DNA from: Bacteroidia bacterium
GTDB lineage: Bacteria > Bacteroidota > Bacteroidia > Bacteroidales > Prolixibacteraceae
Direction: 5' to 3'
DNA length: 19,375 nucleotides
Assembly (NCBI GenBank): GCA_025358395.1
Contig: JANYJT010000020.1
Coordinates: 1 to 19,375, forward strand
The notes below the pieces were generated by a model. That model worked only from the letters and a program-made list of their open reading frames with translations, searched no databases and was not told where the DNA came from. The translations under genes were made by a program, and so were the position numbers. Shown here one piece after another: positions 7,718 through 15,962 of the stretch; position 1 is the stretch's first letter; every line of letters begins with the position of its first letter.

Positions 7718-9634
7718 TTAAAGTACGTAAACGAAAATCAACACAAGCGCGATGACGCCGGTGACAAATACAAATCCATATTGCTGTACTCTGCCGGATT
7801 GAAGTCCCTTGATATTGAAGGAAAGGAAGACGACAAAATTCGCTATCCCATTCATGGTGCCATCAACAATGTGACGATCGAACCAGGCAACGGGTCTGGA
7901 TATGTAATTGAAAATGATTTTCTTGGTAACGAAAAGATAGACTTCGTCGATGTAAAATTTCCGGAAAGCCCACCGGTAAAAGAAGCTGAAAGTCCCGGCA
8001 ACCCTGGCAGGGAGCGCATTTTCAGTTTTATACATGACCGTCGCTATGACGATGCCAAGTACGCCAATCAATACGGATGGGATGGCAATCCAGTAGTCTG
8101 TGTGGGTTTCAAAGCCCAACCCGTCCGAAGTGACGAGGTTGTGAAAAGGAAGAAATCCGGCGAAGATGGAACCAAAAGCGAGAATCATCAAAGGAACAGT
8201 CATCACCAGGGGTGCTTCGTGCGGTGTGTGATGATAGTGACGGTCGTGGCCCCAAAAAATATTGTAATAAAGACGGAACATATAGAAGGCGGTTAAACCT
8301 GCTACAAAATATTCAATTCCGAAGAGAATCTTGTTCGAATGGAACGCAGCCACCAGGATTTCATCCTTGCTCCAGAAACCTGAGAAAGGGGGTATTCCGG
8401 CAATGGTAATGCAGGCAATCAAAAAAGTGATGTGCGTTATTGGGAGGTACTTTCTTAAACCACCCATTTCGGTCATGTCATTGCTGTGAACGGCATGGAT
8501 TACTGCACCTGCACCGAGGAACAACAAAGCCTTGAACATGGCATGGGTGAAAAGGTGGAAATTGGAAGCCATAAAGCCCAATCCCTCTTCGCCTCCGTAA
8601 CCGGATACACCCAAAGAGAGCATCATGTATCCGATTTGTGACATGGTTGAGAATGCCAATACCCTTTTAATATCTGTTTGAGTGGTGGCAATCACCGCCG
8701 CAAAAAGTGAGGTAAAGGCACCTACCCAGGCGACCACTTCAAGCGCGACAGGGCCACCCTGAGCATACACAGGGAAGAGACGTGCAACCAGATAGACTCC
8801 GGCAACAACCATTGTTGCCGCATGAATCAAAGCAGAAACCGGCGTTGGGCCTTCCATGGCATCCGGCAACCAGATGTGCAGCGGGAACATGGCTGATTTA
8901 CCTGCACCACCGATGAATATGAAGATCAATGCCCAGGTGATCACTGATAATCCCATGAAGACGGCTCCGCCTGTTGAAGCGATAGCAAGTCCTTTTGGAT
9001 CAGTGAGCGTTTGGAAATCAAAAGTTCCGGTATTGAATGAAAGGATAAGGATACCGATCAGGAAACCGAGGTCTGCAAAACGGGTAACGATAAAAGCTTT
9101 TTTAGCTGCCGAGAAAGCACTTGGTTTTTCGTAATAATATCCGATCAACAAAAATGAGGAGACTCCCACAAGTTCCCAGAAAATATACATTTGAAACAGG
9201 TTGGTTGCCAAAACCAATCCAAGCATAGAAAAGCTAAACAAGGATAAAAAGGCGTAAAAACGGGCAAATCCTCTTTCACCTTCCATGTATCCAAGGCTGT
9301 AGATATGCACCATGAATGACACCGTTGTAATGACGACCAGCATCATGACAGAAATCGGGTCGATCAGTACGCCCAGGTTGATGGTCAGCTTGTCAGTCAG
9401 GTGAAGCCAGGTAATTTCAAATGCCTTAAACGAGGTGTACCCGGTCCCTGCCACATGGTCTGTGATGAAATATTTGAAGGCAGTCATGTAGGAAAGGAAA
9501 GTTGCTATTCCCAATCCTGCCGTTCCGATCAGACCGCCCAATTTGCCTTTCAGCTTATCTTCTGCCATCCCGACAAAGAGGAATACGAAGAAAGGGATCA
9601 GCGGAATCAATATGGTGTATGCGTAACTATTCAT
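7718..9634 (-). CDS. nuoL: NADH-quinone oxidoreductase (complex I) subunit L
   Basis: At 638 residues this is the distal antiporter-like subunit of the membrane arm, with the extra C-terminal part (lateral helix and anchor) that makes NuoL longer than NuoM and NuoN. Visible pump residues are Glu154 in YIFWELVGVSSFLL, Lys246 in GGAGKSAMFPLHIWLPDAM and His271 in ALIHAATMVVAGV. The segment IKRVLAFSTMSQIGYM is also typical. A His-rich cytoplasm- or periplasm-facing loop (GHDRHYHHTPHEAP) occurs in the last third. Long open frames antisense to this gene are composition shadows. nuoK ends 28 bp upstream and nuoM follows 14 bp downstream. Confidence 0.97.
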   Translation of the reverse strand: MNSYAYTILIPLIPFFVFLFVGMAEDKLKGKLGGLIGTAGLGIATFLSYMTAFKYFITDHVAGTGYTSFKAFEITWLHLTDKLTINLGVLIDPISVMMLVVITTVSFMVHIYSLGYMEGERGFARFYAFLSLFSFSMLGLVLATNLFQMYIFWELVGVSSFLLIGYYYEKPSAFSAAKKAFIVTRFADLGFLIGILILSFNTGTFDFQTLTDPKGLAIASTGGAVFMGLSVITWALIFIFIGGAGKSAMFPLHIWLPDAMEGPTPVSALIHAATMVVAGVYLVARLFPVYAQGGPVALEVVAWVGAFTSLFAAVIATTQTDIKRVLAFSTMSQIGYMMLSLGVSGYGGEEGLGFMASNFHLFTHAMFKALLFLGAGAVIHAVHSNDMTEMGGLRKYLPITHITFLIACITIAGIPPFSGFWSKDEILVAAFHSNKILFGIEYFVAGLTAFYMFRLYYNIFWGHDRHYHHTPHEAPLVMTVPLMILAFGSIFAGFLPFHNLVTSDGLGFETHTDYWIAIPSVLIGVLGIVIATVMYKTENALPARVAGTFSFFYRWAFRKFYIDEVYLFVTKKIIFNYISRPVAWFDRHIVDGTMNGIANFVVFLSFNIKGLQSGRVQQYGFVFVTGVIALVLIFVYVL

Positions 9635-9662
9635 GGTTAATTGTTTCTAAACAGTTAGTGGA

Positions 9663-9980
9663 TCAAAGTTTCATTTGGTCAAGGTTATCTACATCAATGG
9701 ATTTGAAATTCCGGTAAATGTTGATGATAATGGCAATAGCTACTGCTGCTTCCGAAGCCGCAACCGCGATCACAATCAGACTGAAGAAATGTCCGTGGAG
9801 CAGATTGGGATACAGAAACTTGTTGAAAACCACGAAGTTTATGTTCACTGAATTGAGAATTAACTCGATGGACATCAGCATGGTAATCAAATTTCTTCTC
9901 GTCAGAAACCCGTAGATGCCGATAAAGAACATCAGGGTACTGATAACAAGAAATGCATTAAGAGGGATATTGTCTATCAT
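9663..9980 (-). CDS. nuoK: NADH-quinone oxidoreductase (complex I) subunit K
   Basis: The 105-residue, three-helix subunit is of the usual length. It carries the two membrane glutamates of the central hydrophilic axis, Glu39 (LMSIELILNSVN) and Glu77 (AASEAAVAIAI). It couples quinone chemistry to the antiporter-like subunits (family knowledge). It follows nuoJ after 8 bp and precedes nuoL by 28 bp. Confidence 0.95.
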   Translation of the reverse strand: MIDNIPLNAFLVISTLMFFIGIYGFLTRRNLITMLMSIELILNSVNINFVVFNKFLYPNLLHGHFFSLIVIAVAASEAAVAIAIIINIYRNFKSIDVDNLDQMKL

Positions 9981-9988
9981 GATTTTGA

Positions 9989-10540
9989 TTATTTATCAGG
10001 ATTATTTGTTGTTTGACTTCCGGCGGACTCCAGATTTTTCTCTTTTTTAGCCAAAACGATTGCTCCAACCATGGCTGCAAGCAGAAGGATTGAGATCACC
10101 TCGAAAGGCAAGGCAAACCCATCTCTGTTATAAGAAACCAATGCCCTGCCAACATTTTGAACATTGGCTTCGATAGCCGGAGAGGCAGAGGGTACAAAGG
10201 CAAATTTGAAAATGGTCATAATTGTCAGAACAGCTCCGGCAGCTACTGCCAGCGCCGAAAATATCTGCTGCTTTACCGGAGCAACTACGGCCTTTTCACT
10301 GACATGACTCGTCAAAAGGATGGAGAAAATGATCAATACGATGATGCCTCCGGCGTAGACGGTTAACTGAACCGCAGCAAGAAAGTTGTAGTTCAGCATG
10401 AAATAGATTCCTGCTGTTGAAACCAGCACGAAAAGCAAATAGACTGCTGATCTGAGGATTCTGCGGCTGGTGACGGTTAAAAGTGAGAAGGTCAGAATTG
10501 AACCGGCAAACAGGTAGAACATAATGTCATTGAGACTCAT
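9989..10540 (-). CDS. nuoJ: NADH-quinone oxidoreductase (complex I) subunit J
   Basis: The 183-residue membrane protein has about five helices. It contains the conserved helix 3 segment with Tyr62 (QLTVYAGGIIVLIIF), which in complex I undergoes pi-bulge rearrangement during coupling. The C-terminus is polar (KKEKNLESAGSQTTNNPDK) and probably cytoplasmic. The gene starts 25 bp after nuoI and is followed closely by nuoK, the canonical order. Confidence 0.94.
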   Translation of the reverse strand: MSLNDIMFYLFAGSILTFSLLTVTSRRILRSAVYLLFVLVSTAGIYFMLNYNFLAAVQLTVYAGGIIVLIIFSILLTSHVSEKAVVAPVKQQIFSALAVAAGAVLTIMTIFKFAFVPSASPAIEANVQNVGRALVSYNRDGFALPFEVISILLLAAMVGAIVLAKKEKNLESAGSQTTNNPDK

Positions 10541-10565
10541 AGCGAATATTTTTTGTTGCTGTTTG

Positions 10566-11048
10566 TTATTCTTTCACTCCCTGGGCAATCTTCGAACCAG
10601 GCTGGTTAAGTACTTTGGTCAGTTTTGAACGGTCCCAAACGGCATGCTCAAAATTTTGTCCCATCACGATGGCGCCTGTCGGACAAGCCTTGATACAAAG
10701 GTTGCAGAAGGTACACATGCCCAAATGGTAGATGTGCTGGTCGATGGCTCTTTTTTTCTTGCCTTCTTCGGTCAGCTCCATTTTGCTGATGATTTCGATG
10801 GACCCATTGGGACAATTGAGCTCGCAAATGCCGCAACCTGTGCAAAGGTGCTCGTTGCTTTCGCTGTGTGGCATGATTACCTCACCTCGAAAACGATCGA
10901 ACATTTTGAGTGTGTCACGGTTTTCGGGATATTGCTGAGTCACATTATTCCAGGGGGTAAAAACATACTTTCCGGTAATTTTCATACCAGTAAGAAGTGT
11001 TCCTACTCCTTTGAAAACTGTGCTGATATATTCAAATAGCGCATTCAT
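10566..11048 (-). CDS. nuoI: NADH-quinone oxidoreductase (complex I) subunit I, two 4Fe-4S ferredoxin
   Basis: This 160-residue peripheral subunit has two complete 4Fe-4S motifs: Cys69, 72, 75 and 79 (CTGCGICELNCP) and Cys112, 115, 118 and 122 (CTFCNLCIKACP), which bind clusters N6a and N6b. It passes electrons toward cluster N2 in NuoB. In 11-subunit complexes without NuoEFG it lies at the exposed end of the wire and is a plausible docking site for ferredoxin-like donors; that last point is inference. The N-terminal 30 residues include an amphipathic segment. It lies 12 bp behind nuoH. Confidence 0.96.
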   Translation of the reverse strand: MNALFEYISTVFKGVGTLLTGMKITGKYVFTPWNNVTQQYPENRDTLKMFDRFRGEVIMPHSESNEHLCTGCGICELNCPNGSIEIISKMELTEEGKKKRAIDQHIYHLGMCTFCNLCIKACPTGAIVMGQNFEHAVWDRSKLTKVLNQPGSKIAQGVKE

Positions 11049-11060
11049 ATAGCTATAATT

Positions 11061-12149
11061 TTACAGATGGAATTTGGTTAAAACGACCAGGCACATCAGC
11101 AGGATGTTCACCAGATTGATTGGTAACAGGTATTTCCACTCGAGTGTCAGGATCTGGTCGACCCTCAAACGGGGGAAAGTCCATTTAAACCACATGATCA
11201 GGAATATAACGCCGCATACTTTCATGAAGAACCAAACCAGTGGCGGAATGAAATCCATGACCACATTAAATGATTCGAATGAACCAAAATGCAAAGGCAT
11301 CCAGCCCCCGAGGAAAACAGTTGTGGCCATGGCCGCAACGATGAACATGTTAATGTATTCTGCCAAAAAGAAGAAAGCGAATTTGATACCAGAATATTCA
11401 GTATGGAAACCGGCTGTCAGCTCTGATTCCGCTTCCGCAAGATCGAAAGGACCACGGTTGGTTTCGGCGGTTCCGGCTACCAGGAAGATGACGAAAGCAA
11501 TCAGGGATGGGATATGCCCCTTGAACAAAAACCAGCTGTCACGCTGACTTTCTACAATCACTGAAAGTTGCATCGAACCTGCAAGGATAATTATCGTTAC
11601 CAATGATAAAGAGACTGATAACTCATAGCTGAGTATTTGTGCGCCGCTTCGCATGGCGCCGATCAGCGAATATTTGTTGTTGCTGGACCAGCCGGCAAGC
11701 AGGATACCAATGACGCCGACTGAAGAGACAGCAGTAACATAAAAGATCCCAATGTCAAAATCGAGCGTTTGCAATCCTTTGGCAAAAGGCAGTACCGCCA
11801 TAGCCAGGAATGTGGCAATCATAACGATAAAAGGGGCAAGGTTGTAAAGAAATTTATCAGCGCTTTTGGGCATGATCAGCTCTTTCATCAGCAACTTAAT
11901 AAAGTCGGCGATGGTTTGGAGCAATCCCCAAAAACCTACACGCATAGGCCCCAAACGTTGCTGGAAGGCTGCGCACACCTTTCTTTCGGCATATACCAGA
12001 AACAAACCGAATAGTGCCACAAAAAGCATGTAACTGACCCCGATGATGGTCCATTCAACAATGGTTGTGGCCGTTGGAGACATCCGCTCCAAAAACCACA
12101 GATGCATGTTGTGGGTCATTCCTGAAAAGTCGTAAATATTGAATCCCAT
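11061..12149 (-). CDS. nuoH: NADH-quinone oxidoreductase (complex I) subunit H
   Basis: The 362-residue subunit has about eight transmembrane helices and forms the quinone chamber together with NuoB and NuoD. Diagnostic segments are [20 protein letters not shown] (about 53-72), [19 protein letters not shown] and the acidic loop [17 protein letters not shown], whose glutamates form the funnel into the membrane arm. An N-terminal extension of roughly 30 residues precedes the first helix. It starts 44 bp after nuoD and is followed by nuoI after 12 bp. Confidence 0.96.
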   Translation of the reverse strand: MGFNIYDFSGMTHNMHLWFLERMSPTATTIVEWTIIGVSYMLFVALFGLFLVYAERKVCAAFQQRLGPMRVGFWGLLQTIADFIKLLMKELIMPKSADKFLYNLAPFIVMIATFLAMAVLPFAKGLQTLDFDIGIFYVTAVSSVGVIGILLAGWSSNNKYSLIGAMRSGAQILSYELSVSLSLVTIIILAGSMQLSVIVESQRDSWFLFKGHIPSLIAFVIFLVAGTAETNRGPFDLAEAESELTAGFHTEYSGIKFAFFFLAEYINMFIVAAMATTVFLGGWMPLHFGSFESFNVVMDFIPPLVWFFMKVCGVIFLIMWFKWTFPRLRVDQILTLEWKYLLPINLVNILLMCLVVLTKFHL

Positions 12150-12193
12150 TAGATTTGATGATTTTCGATATAGTTCAATCGTGTTAGTACTAA

Positions 12194-13327
12194 TTACCTG
12201 TCAATGTCCGGGATAACAAGGTCGAGGGTAGACATGATCGCGACAAGGTCAGCGATTTTGTGACCCGCAGCCATCTTGTTAAGTGCGAAAAGGTTGGAGA
12301 ATCCCGGCGAACGAAACTTCACACGGTAGGGATTTTTCTTGCCATCACTGACAATATAAACCCCGAACTCACCCCTGGCGCTTTCGACCCTTTGGTAAAA
12401 TTCACCTTCCGGTAGTTTAACAACACCTTTCATCTTGACTGCATAATCTCCTTCCGGGATGTTGTCTATCAGTTGTTCAATGATGCAGAGAGATTCGTGC
12501 ATCTCCTCCATTCTCAAACGGTACCGTGTGAAAGAATCTCCTTTGGTATCTAATTTTTCCTGGAAATCTACGAGTGGATAAGCGCTGTAAGGTTGATGCT
12601 TTCTGACATCGCAGGAGAATCCGGATGCACGGCCTGAAGGACCCGTAACACCCCAGGCAATAGCATCTTCCAGAGAAAGGTAGCCGATATCGTTTGTACG
12701 CTCCTGGAAAATTACATTGCCGGTAAGCAATTTGTCGTATTCAGGCAGTTTTTTTCTGAATTCTTTGATGAAATCTTTGACTCTTTTTTGGAAATTAGGA
12801 TGGATGTCGAACATCACTCCTCCCGGAATACTGTAGTTAAGGGTCATCCGTGCGCCGCATGTCTCCTCGAAAATATCGAGAATGTGCTCGCGGTCGCGAA
12901 GGCCATAAAAGAAGGTTGTCAATGCGCCCATGTCCATACCCATGACACACCACCAAAGTTGATGGGATGCCAGACGGCTAAGCTCGTCCATGATGGTGCG
13001 TATATATTTTACGCGCTCCGGAACCTCCACCTGAAGGGCGTTCTCAACGCAGAGACAGACTGCTTCGTTGTTCATATGGGCTGAAAGGTAATCCATCCGG
13101 TCGGTCAGGTGTATGACCTGGGGGTAGGATAGTGCCTCGCACATTTTTTCGATTCCACTGTGGATATATCCAACATGAGGCTGAATATGGTGAACCATTT
13201 CACCCTCCAAACGGACAAGCAACCTAAGTACCCCGTGCGTGGAAGGGTGCTGAGGCCCCATGTTAACCAGATACTGATCGGTATGGATCTTGTCTGTGCT
13301 AATGATAATCTCTTTTGTTTCAGACAT
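12194..13327 (-). CDS. nuoD: NADH-quinone oxidoreductase (complex I) subunit D, 49-kDa type
   Basis: The 377-residue protein is the quinone-site subunit, related to [NiFe]-hydrogenase large subunits. [10 protein letters not shown] (23-32) places His31 and, further on, RMDY places Tyr80 at the positions that bind the quinone headgroup (His38 and Tyr87 of Thermus Nqo4). The C-terminus ends in [10 protein letters not shown], the expected family ending, so the protein is complete. It is about 30 residues shorter than Thermus Nqo4, apparently in the region before the [14 protein letters not shown] motif. It is separate from nuoC (4-bp gap), whereas many Bacteroidota carry a fused nuoCD. Confidence 0.96.
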   Translation of the reverse strand: MSETKEIIISTDKIHTDQYLVNMGPQHPSTHGVLRLLVRLEGEMVHHIQPHVGYIHSGIEKMCEALSYPQVIHLTDRMDYLSAHMNNEAVCLCVENALQVEVPERVKYIRTIMDELSRLASHQLWWCVMGMDMGALTTFFYGLRDREHILDIFEETCGARMTLNYSIPGGVMFDIHPNFQKRVKDFIKEFRKKLPEYDKLLTGNVIFQERTNDIGYLSLEDAIAWGVTGPSGRASGFSCDVRKHQPYSAYPLVDFQEKLDTKGDSFTRYRLRMEEMHESLCIIEQLIDNIPEGDYAVKMKGVVKLPEGEFYQRVESARGEFGVYIVSDGKKNPYRVKFRSPGFSNLFALNKMAAGHKIADLVAIMSTLDLVIPDIDR

Positions 13328-13331
13328 AAGG

Positions 13332-13787
13332 TTATCGTTCTACTATTCTTACTTCGTCTTTGTAATCCTTTCTCAGAGGGAATCCCCAGGTGTCGTCGAG
13401 GAAAAGCCTGCGCAAATCGGTGTGGTTGTTGAATTTAATCCCCAATAGATCGTATGCTTCCCTTTCATGGTACTTGGCTGTTTGCCAAATATCGCTAACA
13501 GTATCTAACTTAGGATCGAGACGGTCTGCGGTATTGACTTTCATGACAACCACATGCCTGTGAAGGGTCGATTCGAGGTGGTAAACTATCTGCATCGTTT
13601 CCGGATAATCTACCCCGGTGAGGCAAAACAGATAATCGAATGACAGCGCGGGTACATTTTTGAGCCGTACTGAAGTTTCATGCAGATCGGCTGCCCGGAC
13701 AATTATCTCAACATATTGTTTGCCAGGCTTGACCTCGGCATTTGAAAACTCACCAGTCAGGCAAGCTTGAAGTTCTTCGTTTGTCAT
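13332..13787 (-). CDS. nuoC: NADH-quinone oxidoreductase (complex I) subunit C, 30-kDa type
   Basis: This short (151-residue) peripheral subunit contains the family signature YHEREAYDLLGIKFNNHTDL followed by RRLFLDDTWGFPLRKDY (about 106-142). It holds no cofactor and serves as scaffold between NuoB, NuoD and NuoI. It lies 4 bp ahead of nuoD and ends at VRIVER, with no fusion linker. A 71-bp gap separates it from nuoB, the longest gap inside the operon, and I see no gene or hairpin there. Confidence 0.94.
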   Translation of the reverse strand: MTNEELQACLTGEFSNAEVKPGKQYVEIIVRAADLHETSVRLKNVPALSFDYLFCLTGVDYPETMQIVYHLESTLHRHVVVMKVNTADRLDPKLDTVSDIWQTAKYHEREAYDLLGIKFNNHTDLRRLFLDDTWGFPLRKDYKDEVRIVER

Positions 13788-13858
13788 CTCACTTAAAATT
13801 CAATTGGTGAAGTGATTGAGTGTATGAATGATTGCTTTTCCCATCTTCCCGGTTAGCT

Positions 13859-14431
13859 TCAAGGTTGTGGGGCATTTTTTTTCTGTTTTCTGGAGAAATA
13901 GCGTTCTCTTCTGATTTTTTTCTGAAGTTGCATCATGCCAAACAGCAGGGCTTCCGGTCTGGGCGGACATCCGGGTACGTAAACATCTACCGGAATAACA
14001 TGGTCTGCACCTTTAACGATGGCATATGAGTTGTAGAAAAACGGTCCACCCGAAATAGCGCAGGAACCCATGGCGATGACATATTTTGGATCAGCGATCT
14101 GGTCGTACAATCTTTTCAGAACAGGCGCCATTTTGTAGTTGATCGAACCTGAGATAATGATCATGTCAGCCTGACGGGGTGTTGCACGTGCAACCTCCAT
14201 ACCGAACCTTGCCATGTCGTGCCTGGAGGCTCCAACTGCCATAAATTCTATGGCGCAGCAACGCGTTCCAAAAGTTAATGGCCAGAGTGAATTGGATCGT
14301 GACCAGTTAAGCAAATCGTCAAGTTTGGCAAGGATTATACTTCCTCCTTCATATTCGGCTAAGATCGGAAAATCGTTCGCCTCGAACTCTTTTTTACTTT
14401 TTACTCCCATTTCAATGCATGTTTTTTCCAT
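13859..14431 (-). CDS. nuoB: NADH-quinone oxidoreductase (complex I) subunit B, N2 cluster protein
   Basis: The 190-residue subunit carries all four ligands of the terminal 4Fe-4S cluster N2: the tandem Cys58-Cys59 ([12 protein letters not shown]), Cys124 ([10 protein letters not shown]) and Cys155 ([11 protein letters not shown]). It hands electrons to quinone at the NuoB/NuoD interface. The ATG at 14431 overlaps the nuoA end by 31 bp. A second in-frame ATG at 14410 gives 183 residues and a 10-bp overlap and may be the true start; both keep the whole domain. The basic C-terminus ([20 protein letters not shown]) is probably a flexible tail. Confidence 0.96.
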   Translation of the reverse strand: MEKTCIEMGVKSKKEFEANDFPILAEYEGGSIILAKLDDLLNWSRSNSLWPLTFGTRCCAIEFMAVGASRHDMARFGMEVARATPRQADMIIISGSINYKMAPVLKRLYDQIADPKYVIAMGSCAISGGPFFYNSYAIVKGADHVIPVDVYVPGCPPRPEALLFGMMQLQKKIRRERYFSRKQKKNAPQP

Positions 14432-14751
14432 CCGTAAAACAATCCCAAACCCAATATGGCAAAGAAGATCAGAATTTCAACAAAACCGGTCATTCCAACC
14501 TCCCTCATAACAGTAGCCCAAGGAAAAACAAAAACTGTTTCAACGTCGAAAATGAGGAAGAGAATGGCAAAAAGATAATACCCGACAGTGTACTGGTTCC
14601 AGGTTTCTCCGATGGTTTCCATCCCACATTCGTAAGGCTCAAATTTTGCCGTAGTAAAAGAAGTCGGAGGTACATAACTGGAGAAAACCAGCGCCAAACC
14701 TACCAGGGAAATGGCCGTAATAAAGAAAAGTATCAAGGCACTACTTTCCAT
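14401..14751 (-). CDS. nuoA: NADH-quinone oxidoreductase (complex I) subunit A, first gene of the operon
   Basis: The 116-residue protein has three predicted helices, near residues 5-25, 58-78 and 87-108. The conserved loop [19 protein letters not shown] joins helices 1 and 2 and lies near the quinone entrance. Asp69 and Glu71 in [15 protein letters not shown] are the family's membrane acidic residues. It is the promoter-proximal gene: a TTG / TAnnTTTG promoter candidate lies about 72-99 bp upstream. Its stop codon overlaps the start of nuoB, suggesting translational coupling. Confidence 0.95.
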   Translation of the reverse strand: MESSALILFFITAISLVGLALVFSSYVPPTSFTTAKFEPYECGMETIGETWNQYTVGYYLFAILFLIFDVETVFVFPWATVMREVGMTGFVEILIFFAILGLGLFYGWKKHALKWE

Positions 14752-14822
14752 ATAAAAATGTTTTAGGTGTTAATAAGAATTGTTCTAAATAACAGTGTAT
14801 AAGGAACTTCAATAATCAGCGA

Positions 14823-14850
14823 CAAAAATAGAAATTAATCATTAACGCAA
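14823..14850 (-). promoter_or_regulatory. Bacteroidota-type promoter for the nuo operon
   Basis: On the minus strand TATTTTTG (14830 to 14823) matches the -7 consensus TAnnTTTG exactly, and TTG (14850 to 14848) lies upstream with a 17-bp spacer. Transcription would start near 14815, about 64 nt before the nuoA ATG. No other promoter candidate as good lies closer to nuoA. Confidence 0.55.
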
Positions 14851-14965
14851 CCTTGTGTCTCCTAATTTATTTAAAAAGTTATTAAAATAGTTTAATTACT
14901 AGATACAATAAATTGACTTAAAACAAATTATAAAATCAGCCACATGACATTACCAGATTAGATAG

Positions 14966-15001
14966 TGCCTAAAGTACTTAGAATACTTAGAGTACTTAAA
15001 G
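14966..15001. repeat. Cluster of 9-bp repeats TACTTAGAG, left arm
   Basis: Three units TACTTAGAA, TACTTAGAG and TACTTAAAG run without gaps from 14975 to 15001. A fourth degenerate unit (TGCCTAAAG) precedes them from 14966. The cluster is the reverse complement of the one at 15104-15130, with 26 of 27 bases matching. Confidence 0.8.
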
Positions 15002-15094
15002 TTTTTTGTATTTGATGGGACTCGTATTATGCATATAGTTTTTGAATTTTTTATTAAAAATGATTATGCTGAACCAACCAAGCTTCCCCTGTCA

Positions 15095-15130
15095 CTCTAA
15101 GTACTCTAAGTACTCTAAGTATTCTAAGTA
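15095..15130. repeat. Cluster of 9-bp repeats CTCTAAGTA, right arm
   Basis: Three perfect CTCTAAGTA units (15095-15121) and one TTCTAAGTA unit (15122-15130) lie directly beside the 3' end of the response-regulator gene, whose stop codon is at 15135-15137. Together with the left cluster they form an inverted repeat: 14975-15001 pairs with 15104-15130 across a 102-nt spacer. The long spacer and missing T-run make a simple terminator unlikely. A family of intergenic repeats is a possible explanation. Confidence 0.8.
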
Positions 15131-15134
15131 CTTC

Positions 15135-15809
15135 TTACTCATTGAACCTAAACCCAATCCCCCGCACCGTCTCCAAAAACTCATAATCAAGGAATTCTGA
15201 GAGCTTTTTGCGAATGTTTTTTATGTGAACATCGATGTAATTGGAATTGTAGTTCTCTTCGAAAATATCTCCCCATATGTGTTCCGATATTTGAAGTCGT
15301 GTGGTGACTTTGTTCTTGTTCAGAATAAGGAAACTAAATATGTCGTACTCTTTTTTTGTCAGCAGGATTTCGTTCTGCCCGTAATAGGCTTTGCGTTTGT
15401 CAAGATCTATCAACAATCCGCGAATGCGGACAATATTCTCTTTCAAACCGTGTTTTCTTCGGGTGACAGCTAAAATTCTGGATTTTAGTTCGATCATTGA
15501 AAAGGGTTTGGAGAGGTAGTCGTCGGCACCAAGGTCCAATCCTTTGATCTTGTCATCGATGGCCGTTCGTGCGGAAAGAATGATGACAGAAGCTGAACTC
15601 TTATTTTTAATAGACTCTTTGAGGAGATCCAACCCTTCATAATCGGGAAGCCCCAGGTCCAGAAGGATCATATCATACTCATTTGAGAATATTTTGTCTG
15701 ATGCGATCCGACCGGTATGGGCTTCGTCACAGACAAAACCCTCTTTCTCCAGGAACCGACGAATTTCACTTGAGAGCGCGCGTTCATCTTCAACTATTAA
15801 CAGGTTCAT
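15135..15809 (-). CDS. OmpR/PhoB-family response regulator
   Basis: The 224-residue protein has a receiver domain (1-115) with acidic pocket Glu7-Asp8, phospho-acceptor Asp51 (MILLDLGLPDYEG), Ser79 and Lys101 (YLSKPFSMIEL). A winged-helix DNA-binding domain follows (about 125-224), ending in YIDVHIKNIRKKL and ETVRGIGFRF. It is full length for the OmpR/PhoB class and would bind direct repeats with roughly a 10-11-bp period as a dimer. The gene is divergent from a histidine-kinase gene, its evident partner, across about 150 bp. Its target is not certain, but the lysine-rich protein gene downstream of the kinase has a suitable repeat. Confidence 0.95.
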   Translation of the reverse strand: MNLLIVEDERALSSEIRRFLEKEGFVCDEAHTGRIASDKIFSNEYDMILLDLGLPDYEGLDLLKESIKNKSSASVIILSARTAIDDKIKGLDLGADDYLSKPFSMIELKSRILAVTRRKHGLKENIVRIRGLLIDLDKRKAYYGQNEILLTKKEYDIFSFLILNKNKVTTRLQISEHIWGDIFEENYNSNYIDVHIKNIRKKLSEFLDYEFLETVRGIGFRFNE

Positions 15810-15869
15810 GAGGAGTGATTTTATTTTCTTTGCATAATCGAACCGAAATTATCAATATCTTGTTCAATA

Positions 15870-15897
15870 TAAAAGTAAGATTTGAATCTATTTGAAT
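15870..15897 (-). promoter_or_regulatory. Possible autoregulated promoter of the response-regulator gene
   Basis: Two identical copies of ATTTGAAT (15880-15887 and 15890-15897) with a 10-bp period lie directly upstream, on the minus strand, of TACTTTTA (15877 to 15870). That box matches TAnnTTTG at 7 of 8 positions. The arrangement resembles an OmpR-type activator site in place of a -33 box. The leader to the ATG at 15809 would be about 54 nt. The match is weak, so this is a hypothesis. Confidence 0.3.
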
Positions 15898-15962
15898 GAA
15901 TCGGGGAACAAGGAAATATTTTGTCAGGAAGAAATTTTTTACTATTTGATTTCAAGCGCATT

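Larger units (their letters stand above)
14752..15134. other. 383-bp non-coding gap between the response regulator gene and nuoA
   Basis: The stretch is AT-rich and holds no plausible gene on either strand. It contains the nuo promoter candidate (14823-14850) and two facing clusters of a 9-bp repeat (14966-15001 and 15095-15130). No tRNA, riboswitch or insertion-sequence remnant was recognised. The response-regulator gene ends at its right edge and points toward nuoA. Confidence 0.6.

Noticed and set aside
7781..8296. Long open frame antisense to nuoL, and similar frames antisense to nuoM, nuoN, nuoI, nuoH and nuoD
   Set aside because: They lie wholly opposite well-identified complex I genes, have low-complexity or odd composition and show no domain; they are shadows of coding sequence.
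13788..13858. Small gene or riboswitch between nuoB and nuoC
   Set aside because: The 71-bp gap shows no start codon with a credible frame and no stable hairpin.
14966..15130. CRISPR array
   Set aside because: The 9-bp units are directly adjacent without unique spacers and occur in two opposite orientations; no cas gene is present.
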